Assembly (NCBI GenBank): GCA_039818345.1
Contig: JBCBUC010000004.1
Coordinates: 133,756-197,755 of the forward strand
DNA length: 64,000 bases
Reading direction: 5' to 3'
From: Parvularcula sp039818345
GTDB taxonomy: Bacteria > Pseudomonadota > Alphaproteobacteria > Caulobacterales > Parvularculaceae
The notes beneath the pieces were generated by a model. The model was not told the DNA's origin. It was given only the letters and a program-made list of their open reading frames with translations, and ran no database searches. Below are positions 27,887 to 39,800 of the stretch, in pieces (the stretch's first letter is position 1; each line of letters starts with the position of its first letter). The translations under genes and the position numbers were made by a program.

Positions 27887-30800
27887 ATGGACCGTTATGA
27901 CGATGACCTCTTAGGGTCAGATGAGTCATCCAGCGAAACTTTTCTTGATAGGGCGCAGACGGACGACCAGGGGTCGCGGCGACGGCGCGCGAGCAAGGCT
28001 GCGTTAATCGCGTCAACGTCGATCTCGGCACTGCTGATTGATAAAGCGATCGCGCTTCAAAGCGACGTGCCATCGAATTTTACGGCCGCCTCGGAGCTGC
28101 CTGGTGGTGCCAGTTATGAGCTACGCGACGATGGCTTGCTGGAGGTCACAACGACATCGGGGCGGGTGGTGCTGCTCGATGCCGGTGCGTTCGTGATCAC
28201 CGCTGATGGCGCCCTTTTCATCGCGAAGGACGCGGCGGCCAGCGCGGGGCTGAATGGGCAGGATGCTCTTCCGGCTCAAGAGCCCGAGACAGAGGATGCC
28301 CCCATCCCTGACGCGGGTGACGTCGAGACCGCTGCGGATCCCGTTGAGGCCGAAGCGATTGAGGACCTTGCCGCCGAGATATCTGCCTCTGATCTGCCAG
28401 GGCTCGCCCAATACGAGCTGCGCGAAGATGGCTTGCTGGAGATCGAGACGACAGCGGGGCGGGTGGTGCTGCTCGATGCTGCTGCGTTCACGCTCACGGA
28501 TGATGGTGAGCTCTTGATCGCGTCGGAGGCTGCGGTGAGTTCCGGCCTCAATATGACAGATACGATGCCCACACACATGTCATCGACGGAGGACGCTCTC
28601 TGGGTCGATGGGATGGAAGATGGTGGGCGTGATTGGTTGCCCTTTGCTATTGCGGGGGCGATCGCGGCTGGCGGTCTTGGCATATATTTTCTGACCAATG
28701 ACGATGATGATGACAGTAGCGATTCTGATGAAACGCCCACGAACAATACACCAGCCTTTGGCAGCGTCACGACCTTCACCATCGATGAGGGCGGTTTTGC
28801 GGCGTTTGTTGCGTCGGCGACGGACGATGATGGCGATGCTTTAACCTATTCGTTGTCTGGCACTGATGCATCGCTCTTTACCATCAACGCAACGACCGGC
28901 CTTGTCCGCTTTATCGATCGAACGGACTTTGAGATTCCGGCCGATGCCAATAGCGATAATCAGTACAGCCTCACGGTTTCGGTCAGTGACGGAACTGCCA
29001 CCACATCGCAAGCGGTCACTGTCACCGTCCAGGACGTTGACATGTTTTCTGTGGCGGGCACGGACGATAATGATTCGATCGACCTGTCGTCTCAGGACGA
29101 AGACATTACCATTGGAGCCCAGGCAGGCGATGACGCGATTATCACCGATGCTGGAGACGACACCGTCTTTGCCGGCACCGGGAATGACATTATCTTTGCT
29201 GGTCAAGGCGCCGATACTGTTCAGGCTGGTGCTGGCGATGATATCATTGTGCTGGTCGGTGAGACCGGTACTGATGAATACGCTGCTGGATCGATCACCA
29301 ATTCAGGTGGTGAAGGCATCGATGTTTCGTCCGTTCTGTCTCTTTTGCGGCTCAATGGTCAGACCACAAGCGATGCCGTCGCCGGAGAAACCCTCGTCGG
29401 CGGCGTGGGGGATGACACACTCATCGTCTACGGGGAGATTGATCTCACCGAGGTCACGCTTTCTGGGATTGAGCGGCTCGTCCTCAACTCTGATGCAACG
29501 GTTGATGCGGAGGATCTAGGTGCGGGCGGTGTTGAGGTCATCACGGGCACGGGTTCTGCCGTTCTTCGTCTAGCGGGATCGGGGGAAGTTGATCTTGCCG
29601 ATCTTGATCTCGAAGGCATCGCCTTTTTGGAGATTGGTGAGAATGTCGAGCTCTCAGCCGAGACCGTTGAGGATCTGCTCGATGCTGGGATCACCGCGAT
29701 TGGGGGCAGCGGAAGCCTCGATATCAACACGGTGAGCGGCGACGATCTGGATGGTCTTATCTTTGAAGAGAGCATCGAGGTGTCGAGCGACGGGGAATCC
29801 GTCGACCCAACGGAATTCGGCGGCAGCATCACTGACGGTAGCATTGGCGAGGTGGTGCTGAGCGTTGTTGATGACGTCACTATTGATGAGAACACCACCG
29901 CTCTTCAAACGGTGAGCGCGATTGATGCTGAGGGCGGTGATCCGACCTTCACGCTCGGTGGTCAGGATGCGGCGCTTTTCAATATCGATGAAGAGACCGG
30001 GGCAATCAGCTTTATCGCTGCGCCCGATTTTGAGACTCCATCGGACACGGACGTTGACAATGTGTACCGTCTTTCTGTCAGGGCATCGGTCGATGATCGG
30101 TCGACGACGGAAGACCTCATCGTTCGCGTAAGCGACGTCAACGAAGCTCCAACCATCACGTCGGGTTTGGCGGGATCCGCGACCGAGAACAGCACGGCGA
30201 CGGATTATCAGGCAGGTGGAGAGGATCCAGAGGGCCTTGCCCTGAGCTATTCTATCGCTGGCGGAGACGATGGTGGTCTTTTCACCATCGATGAAAACAA
30301 CGGGACTCTTGCGTTCGTTGACGCCCCAGATTTTGAAAATCCAACCGATGCGGACGGTGATGGCACGTATGAGGTGGCCATCGAGATCACCGATGGGGAG
30401 CTCACCAGCACAGTCAATGTCTCTGTCACCGTCAATGACACGAATGAGGCACCGTCCTTCACCTCACCCAGTGACGTTGATGTTGCCGAGAATGCTGTCG
30501 CAACCGGTCTTGATCCGTCCACGACTGACCCAGATGGCGATGACGTCACCGTCTCGATCACCGGCGGGGCGGATGCAGGTCTCTTTGAGATCGGTGATGA
30601 CGGAATCGTCTTCGTCGCTGCACCCGACTTCGAGACGCCTGCCGATGCTGACGGCAACAACGTCTATGAAATCGAGCTGACCGCTAGTGACGGCGACGTG
30701 ACGGTGACCCAGGACGTCACCATCGCCGTCACTGATGTCGATGAGAACTTGCCCGAAGCCGGCTCCACTGTGAGTTTTGCCCTCGCCAACGATACGGGTC

Positions 30801-33800
30801 GGGAGGATGATGATGCTGTCTCCCAGGACATGGGGCTAACGGGCGTTATCTCCAATCCCGGTGTCGTTGTCAGTCTGGTGATCACCCTCGACGGTGAAGA
30901 GTTCGATATCACCGACCAGATCGAAGACGACGGCAGCTTTGCTCTCACTGAAGACGAGCTTGCCACCCTTCTCGGTGAAGCAGTGGAGGACGGCACCTAT
31001 CTTGCGACCCTCACCCTGACGGACACAGAGGGCCTCATTGATGTTGAGTCGCTGACGATCACACGTGATACGTCCGCCCCCGGCATGCCGACGATCCAGC
31101 TATCGAAATCTTCCGATAGCGGTGAACTAGGCGATGGCGAGACGGTATACGCCGTTGTCAATATCACGGGTACGTCAGAAGCGGGCGCGTCGGTCCAAGT
31201 TGGCGACGCCAGCGCTTCGATCGTCGGCGCAGCGAACACCTTCACGGTGAATGGCTTGGCGCTAGGTCTTGGCGAGAACGAGTTTGACGTCTCGGCGACG
31301 GACCGAGCCGGCAACATTGCCACCGATAGCTTTTCGGTCAGCCGTGTTGACGGCGAAGCGGGCGATCCTGTCCTCTTCTGGCTCGACGTCACACTTGATG
31401 CGATCGCATCGAACGCGATGAACGCCGTACAAGCGTCGCGTGGTCTTGCCATGGTGTCGATCGCTATGTCCGACGCGGTCAGCGCGATTGATGGTTCAAC
31501 GCCTTTTTATGGCTCTTTCGATGTTGGCGATGCAGCGACCACGGATGTCGCGGTCGGCTATGCCGCCTACGAAGTCCTCAATTATCTCTTCCCGGACGAT
31601 AGCGTCACCTTCACCACGGCGCTCAATGATGCCCTTGACGGGATCGATCCCGGCGACAGTTTTGATCAAGGACAAGCCCTTGGTGAAGCGGTGGGCGATA
31701 TTGTCGTCGCCATCCGCAACGCCGATGGCTGGGATGATTTTGAGACCTACACACCGGGAAGTGAGCCGGGGGACTGGGATCGCACGGGGCCCTTCTTTAG
31801 TGAGCCCGTCGATCCGCAATGGGCAACGGTCGACACCTTTGTTCTCGACAGCCAGGACCAGTTCCGTCCCGATGGCCCCCCTGATCTGACCAGCCAGGAG
31901 TATGCCGAAGCGGTCGCTGAGGTGCAGTCGCTCGGCAAATCCGACAGCACTACGCGTACGGAAGACCAGTCCGAGATCGCGCAGTTTTGGAAAAATGGCG
32001 CGGGCACAAGCTCCGGCCCCGGCCAATGGAACGAGATCCTCCAAGAGATCTTGGAAGAGCAAGAGAGCGGCCCTGCGGCATCGGCGAAAGCACTTGTTGC
32101 CCTTAATGTGGCGATGGCTGACGCCGGTATCGCCGCGTGGGATGCTAAGTACACCTATGGGTTCTGGCGACCAGAGGACGCCATTGCGGAGGCCGATACG
32201 GACGGCAATGATGCGACTGTCCAAGACGAGGATTGGCGCCCGCTGATCACGGCGCCCGCCCACCCAGAATATGTCTCGGGTCACTCCACCTTCTCAGGTG
32301 CAGCAGCGACGGTCTTGACTGATCGCTATGGAGACAATTTCTCGTTTGAGGCGACCTCCCGCGGCTTGCCTGGCGTCACCCGCTCTTATTCGAGCTTTGA
32401 TGAGGCGGCTGAGGAGGCAGGCCGGAGCCGGATCTATGGCGGTATTCACTACGAATTCTCCAACCAAGATGGTCTGACCCTCGGTGATGATGTCGCGAGT
32501 GAAGTGCTCGATGTCCTTGGAACAGAGGTCGACAACTTCGCGCCGCTCGTTCTTCTCGATGGTGAACTTCTGGATGCCTTGGATGCCCTCGCGCCGGACG
32601 ATGCGGGCCTCTTCATTGGCGATGACCTCACCATCGGCGGCCGGGTCGTGGACAATCTGTCGGGCGTGGAGGGCTTTGTCCTCTCGATCGATGGCGGTGC
32701 CAACCGGGACGTCGATTTTGATCAGTTCGGGCTTTTCTCTGTAGAGATTGATGTTCCGGACAATGACAGCTTTGATGGCGTCCACACCTATGAATTCACG
32801 GCAACCGACCTTGAAGGGAACGTGCGTTCCGCCACCATTGCGGTCGTCGTTGACACGGTGGCGCCGACCCTCTCGCTCGAGAGCTTCGCTGATGGCGATA
32901 CGATCGAGAACGGTACACGCCTCAGCGGTACTTTTGACCCAACGGGCTCTAAACTTGTCTCGCTGACGCTTTCCGTCGACGGAGCAGACACCAGGACGGT
33001 CGCGTTCGACCAAGAAAGCCAGACCTTCGACGAGGCGCTTCCGCTTGGTACTCTTGGCGCAGGTGAGCACACCGTCACCGTTGTGGCCCGCGATGCGGCC
33101 GGCAACGAGACGAGCGAGAGTTTCACCTTTACCCTCGAAGACGCCATCCCGTTCGAGGTCGTTTCGATCGAACCAGCCGCTGATTCTGAGGAAGTTGGTC
33201 TCACCCAAAATCCAAAAATCACGTTCAGCCGCGCGGTTGATCCGGACACGATCACAGAAGAGTCGGTCTTCATCATCGATTCCGCAGGGGAGGTTGTCCC
33301 CGCCAGCGTGGTCGTCGGGGCCAACGGCACCGCTGTGCAGCTCTTCCCCGATGAAAGTTTCGCCGGTTCAGAAACCCACACGCTGGTGGTCAAAGGCGAC
33401 ATCGTTGCCGCGGCCGCCGACGGCGCCCTTCTCGATGGGGACGATGACGGCGAGGTTGGCGGCGATTTCGGCGCTGACTTCACCACGGTCAGCAACACGC
33501 CCGTCGCCAACACATCGCTGGTTGGTAAAGTGGTTGGGCCAGGTCCTGACCTAGAGCCGATGACCGACGATGATTTCAGCAGCGGCGCTGACGGCACGGC
33601 CAATACTTCGGATGATATCTACGATTTCCCGATCGCTGGCGCGAAGGTTTATATTCTCGGCCGAGAAGATGAAGCGGTGTTCACTGATGAAAATGGTGAA
33701 TTCACGCTGACGAATGTGCCGGCTGGCAATGTCAAAGTCGCCGTCGATGGCCGCACCGCGACCAATCCACCCGAAGGCGTTTTCTACCCAGAGATGACGA

Positions 33801-36800
33801 TGGATCTCACCATCGTGGCGGGACAGGAAAACACCATTCTTGGTACCACCGGCACCGCCGATCAGCGCCTTGAAAATCTAGAAAGTCCACAAGTCTATCT
33901 GCCGCGGCTATCGACCAACATCCTCCAGGTGGTGAGCGAAGAGCTGCCCACTGAAATCAATCTGACCGAAGAAGGTTCGGACGGCCTGACGGAGGAAGAG
34001 GCGGGTATTCTGGGCCTCACGGTCCAACCAGGATCTCTTGTCGACGATAATGGTGATCCTGTTGAGAACCCAATGGTGGGGATCTCAACCGTCCCGCCCG
34101 AGCTTGTTCGCGATATGCTGCCCGACGGGGTTCTTCAGCATACATTCGATATCACAATCCAGGCGCCGGACGCAGCGGCCTTCACTGAGCCCGCGCAGAT
34201 CACGTTCCCCAACGTCTTTAACGCTGAGCCTGGCACCAAGCTGAATTTCTTGAGCTTTGACCACGACACCGGCCGCTTGGTGATTGAGGGAACGGCGACC
34301 GTTTCTGCTGATGGCTCCACCGTGACCACCGATGCGGACACGGGCGTGACCAAACCTGGCTGGCATGGCCTGACACCGCCGGGCGGCAATGGTTGTTCGG
34401 GCGGATCCCCGCTGCAGCCTGATGAGCGCGACCCCGATGCGACGGAGACAGAAACCACCGAGACACTTGATCTTTACACAAGCGATGGCGCAGGCGGAAT
34501 CCGCTTTGTTCGCGAATGGTCAGCACCCGACGCTCTTCCCGGCACACCCCCGCCAGCCGGCGATCCCGACTGCCCACCACCCGCAGAAGACCTCGAAGAC
34601 CAGGAGCAGCCCTGGGTCGAGGTGACCATTGAGGTCGATGAGGTCCTCAGCAAAATCGCCAAAAAGGCTGGCAATCTGGATCTTGTCGATCAAAGCTTCG
34701 TTCTGCGCGCAGGCACCGGAGCCGAGCGCGGTTTTGCCTTCTCGATGAAAAGCTTCGTCGAGATGTTTGGCGCGGGCGGCATCAAAAATGTCGAGATAAA
34801 TGAGCTTTACGGCTCGAAGATCACGATCACCACGCGGACGCAGGATGCCGATGGTGATCAAACTGTCCACACGGAAGAAATCTTTGTCTCGCGCTTCATC
34901 GATGCGGTTGATGATAAGCACACGAACTCTCAGTGGGAGTTCGTCGATACCGTCAACGACGGAGCAGCCGGTGATGTCATTCGGAAGAACGACATTAAGA
35001 TCATCGGCGGCGATGCCACGCCAGAAATATCCGTGCAGGATGGAACAAACTACTTCGTCACCTCAACGCAAGACCAGGTTTGGTTTGATCCCGTCCAGAC
35101 AGGGGACGACCGCACCGACCAGCTTGAGGTCTCCTTCGCCAATGCCGGTGGCGACGTTGCTGGCAGCGTTGAGTTGCTGGGTGATGCGAAGGACAAGCAA
35201 AAGATCTTCATTGATCGCCAGTCCATTATCGATACCCTCAAAGGGATCGCCGATGGTACCGACGGCAACGTCACCTATTCAAGTGCCTCACTCAATGTGA
35301 CGGCTGCTGAACGTGCTTTGTTCGATAACCTCGACGCGATGGGCAACGTCGTCGATGAACGCGGTGCGATTGCTGATGCGATCATTGCGCGCGTTAAAGC
35401 TGATTATAATGCCTATACAGATGGTGTTGAGTTTGTCACATCCGGCGGGACAGGCGTTGTCACCGTCAACTTCCTGACCAGTTCAGCCAACCAAATTTAT
35501 GGCCGTGCCGATCGCGTCGACACCAACAACGTAGACGACGTGGTCAAGGACTTCATGAAATACAGCAAGTCCGAACTCTATTTCCGGATGGATCACGAAA
35601 TCAACCAAACCGATGCCGGTCAGGTGAACGTGTTCCTCGAGACCTATCTTGAATTCTGGAACGTCCCGACGACCGCTGATCTTGTGAAGTCGTATGCGGA
35701 CACCACCGCACACGAAGCGGGCCACACCCTCGGCCTTCGTCACGCCTGGAAGAGTTTCAACGGCGGTACGACCATCAAGCACGCAGGTGTTGGCGCGAAC
35801 AACGGTCAAACCGACATCATGATGGGCCATGCCGGTGATCGGCAAGCGGCGTTGAGCTTCGATGCGACCGACGAAGCGGTCATGCTCCTCTCCAACATGG
35901 AGTACACGAGGTCTCAGGCCCAGGAAGCCTTCAACTACTATTACGGCCATTACTTTGGTGCGAATGGGGACAATTCTGGGTTCTCCGTCAGTCATCATGT
36001 GATCGAGGATGGTCATGTCCATGACCACAGTTGTGCATGTGGGCAGTGTCTCGACTTCTCAGAGTTTGTCGACAGCCAAGGTTTCGAGCTCGCATCGTCG
36101 GCTTACGGACACGATACAGACTCTGGTTGTTGTGCGTGCGATGTTTGTCAAAGCGTGGATATGCTCAATGGCACGCACCAACCGCACGGCGCCGCCCCGA
36201 TTGTCTTGAGTGAAGATCTGATCGACAATCCACTCGATGCACCGGTGCTCGGCTATTTCGATGCCGATGGCGCGCCGATCTTTGGTTCGCTCGACTTCGG
36301 CAGTGTTATCGTTACCGATGACAACACAGCGAGCATCACCATCACCATTACAAATGTTGGTACACAGACGGCTGTTCTCGATCAGTTTGCGTCCACCAAT
36401 GGCGCCTTCACGATCACCGGTGCCGGCAACGGTACACAGATTGCTGCTGGGGAGAGTGTCGACGCTGTCATCACCTTTAATCCGTCCTCTGTTGGCAGCG
36501 TGGAAGGCATTCTTAACATTGAGGCGAATGACGGCGAAGGGCTGATCACCTTTGATCTTGAAGGGTTCGGGCAGAGTGATGGTCCGCATGCGACGTTGTT
36601 GTCCATTGATAACAATCTCGGCGGCGCAGACATAGACGAGACCGTCAGCAGTGACGAGGTCTTCACGATCCGCAATGACGGTGATGAGGACCTGATCATC
36701 AGCGCCATTACGCTGGGTACAGATGCCATCGGCTTTGCGCTGTCCGGTATTCCCGATGATCTCGACACCAATCCCATAACGCTTGGCATTGGGGAGACGT

Positions 36801-39800
36801 TCAGCTTCGGCGCGACCTTCACCGGTACCGATGTCGGTCTGGCGCGCGGGTCTGTTCAAGTCGTCACCAACGATACGAACAGCCCGACCTTGAACCTTGG
36901 CCTCTTGGGGACTGGGTTTGAGGGACTGCACTATTTCGACTGGGGCAATGACTTTGTCGCCGTTGAAGTGAACGGACAGGTCACGCGCGTCACGTCGGAC
37001 AGCCAAGGCAATTTTGATGTCTTCTTGCCGCCAGAGGCGCCTTACCGGATCGTTATTTTTGATCCTGAAAGTGGTTTGTTGGCTGAAGGCTTCGGCACCA
37101 CGGCCCCATCCGGCGGCGGTGTTGATCTCACCTCCAGCCTCGTTTTCCGTCCGGACACGTCCTTTGACGGCGATTTCGATGGTCTTTCCAGCAAAGCTGA
37201 GTTCGCCATCGGGACATCCGATATGATGGTGGATAGCAACGGCGATGGTATCTCCGATTTTGCCTCGATCGAGCTGGGCATTGATCCGCTAGCAGGCGTC
37301 CTTACCGAACCTGGCATTGTTGCATCGCTCGACGTTGGCGCGGTGATCAATGAGATCGTTGTCACAGCAGATCTTCCTGATACCCCGCTTGCCGCGCTTC
37401 TGGCCGTTGGTACCAATGGCCTGGCCGTTGTCGGCTTTGATGGTGCCGCAACGTCACCGATCCTTCTCAATACCCTTGATCTTCCGGGTACAGCGGTCGA
37501 TGTCGCCCTCGATGACCTTTTGGGTCTCGCCGCTGTGGCCACGGGGCAGGGCGTCTCAATCGTCGATGTCACTGACGTCAACGCGCCGACCGTGATCAAC
37601 ACGATCAACCGTTCGGTCAACCTCGTTGAGGCGGAGGACGGCCGCGTCTACACCGCAGAGGCGGGTCAAGTGGTCTCCTACGACCTTGCTAGCGGTGAGC
37701 GGCTGCAGCGTCTCGACGTACCCTCAGGCGCCAATTCCGTCCGTACAATGACGATGGAAGGCGGCTTTATCTACACGGTGGACAGCAGCCGGACCCTGAC
37801 CATCATTGAGATCGTCAACGACGAGATGGTCGTGCGCGGTAACCTTGGCCTGACGAGTGAAAGCTGGTCGAGCAGTATCCGCTCGGACAAGCTTTTCGCC
37901 TCCGACGGGGTTCTCTATATCCCTGCTGACCAAGGCTTCAACGCTGGGTACGCAACGGTCGATATCACGGACCCGGCTGCGCCTTCATTGATCAGTGGAC
38001 CTGATGATCGTGCCTTGGGCGGCACCGACTTTGCTGATGCCGGCAGCGGCGTCGGCCTCGCGGTTGGCCGTGTCGGCGGTGTCTTCGGTATCGATACCAT
38101 CATGATCGTCGATACGTCCGATCCGGAGCAAACGGGCAATTTTTCAGCCCGCTTCGATCTCGATAACGCGGCGCCGAACGCTGTGGTCGCTGCGGGCGGC
38201 TTTGGCTTTGTCGGTGACAGCTCGGGCGTCTTCCACGTCGTCAATGGCCTTGGTTTCGACGTGAACGGCGTTCCGCCGCAGGTCAATGTGGACATCGCCG
38301 AACTCGACGCTGATCCAGGAACAGAGGGTATACAGATCGAAGAAGGACAAACTGTCCGTCTTCCGCTGACCGTCTCCGACGATGTGCAGATCCAGCGCGT
38401 TGAGCTTCTCCTTGACGGTGAAGTTGTGCGCACGGATCTTTCTATCCCTTATAGCCTTAGTTTCGTGGTGCCGACCCTGGCGTCCGGCGCCACAGAAGGC
38501 ACGGTGCAGGTCAGGGCCGTTGATACCGGCGGCAACGCGACGACCACGGCGCCGATCAACTTCACGATCATTGAGGACATCACGCCGCCGGAAGTTGTTC
38601 GAGTCTCCCCCGCGGACAACGGCTTCCTCCTCGTCGACACAGCCACGGCCCGTGTTATCCTTGATGAGGCCGTCGACCCTGCATCGGTGACGGCAGGTCT
38701 TGCATCCCTCACGGATGGCGACGACAATGTGATTGTTGCCGATAGTGTTCAGATCCTCAGTAGCGGACGTATTCTTCAGTTCTCCTTCCCGTCCCCAGCC
38801 GCCGGGACCTACACGTTTGATATTGATCTGACCGGCGTCACAGATTTGGCAGGCAACGCCATCGGCGGTAGCCCCATCTCCCGGACGGTGGAGTTGACTG
38901 AAGCCAGTGCCACATGGGACGGCGAGTCCAACAACAACCGGTTTGAAACGGCGACCAATTGGCGCCCGGATGAAGTGCCGACCATCGATGATGTGGCCTT
39001 TATTGGCAGCGATGCACTGAGTACAGTGCAATCATTCTCCAACGTCACGATTGAGGGCCTGCGCAGCGAAGCGGATGTCAGCGTCTTCGGCGGCATCTTC
39101 ACTGCTCAGTTCATCGAAATGGCTACCGATACCACCTTCACACTAGAGGGTGGTATCCTTCGCGATGCCAATGTCATCGGCGGTACACTGAACCTTCGCG
39201 GCGGCACCATTGATGGTGTGACGGTCGCCGGCACGGGCATGGTCGATACCGGTCGTGCGATTATCGCGCGCAATCTGTCCGTGGACGGCGTCTTGACGGT
39301 GAACGGTTCATTTTCAACGAGTTGGCTGCAGTTCACAGAGCCAGGAACCGCGAGCGGCAACGGCTCGATCGATCTATCGGGTGACGGGACCGCGAATGCT
39401 CGTGTGGTTTTCTCGGGAAGCAATTTAAGCCAGTCCGAAGTCTTCACCTTTGCTGAGACTCTCGATTTGACGGGCAATGGCTGGATCTATGCTAGCCGAT
39501 CGGAAGACCGTATGCGGATCCTCGGCGATGTTGTCGCTGATGGCGGTACCATCGACCTTCTCCGTGTCGATCAAGGCGGCTCGGAACTCAATCTGTCGTC
39601 GACCGATGACGGCAGTGTGCTCGTCCGGCAGCTTTTCAATGCCCGTGTGGTCGCGCAGCAGGATTCAAATGTCGTGCTCAGAGAGCTCATCCGTGATGCG
39701 ATCATCGATGGACCAGGAAATGTCCAGCTTCAGAACGCCGACCTCGATAATGTCGACATAGAAACGGACGCCACCATCATCAACTTCAACGAAGTCTATG

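Noticed and set aside
31366..32525. PAP2 domain read as a membrane lipid phosphatase
   Set aside because: No transmembrane helices surround the signature; the flanking sequence matches the soluble haloperoxidase-like branch.
32294..33208. Long minus-strand frames inside the giant gene (also 36059-37006 and 38144-39031)
   Set aside because: They are shadows caused by the codon bias of the plus-strand gene; no ribosome-binding sites and no protein-like composition.
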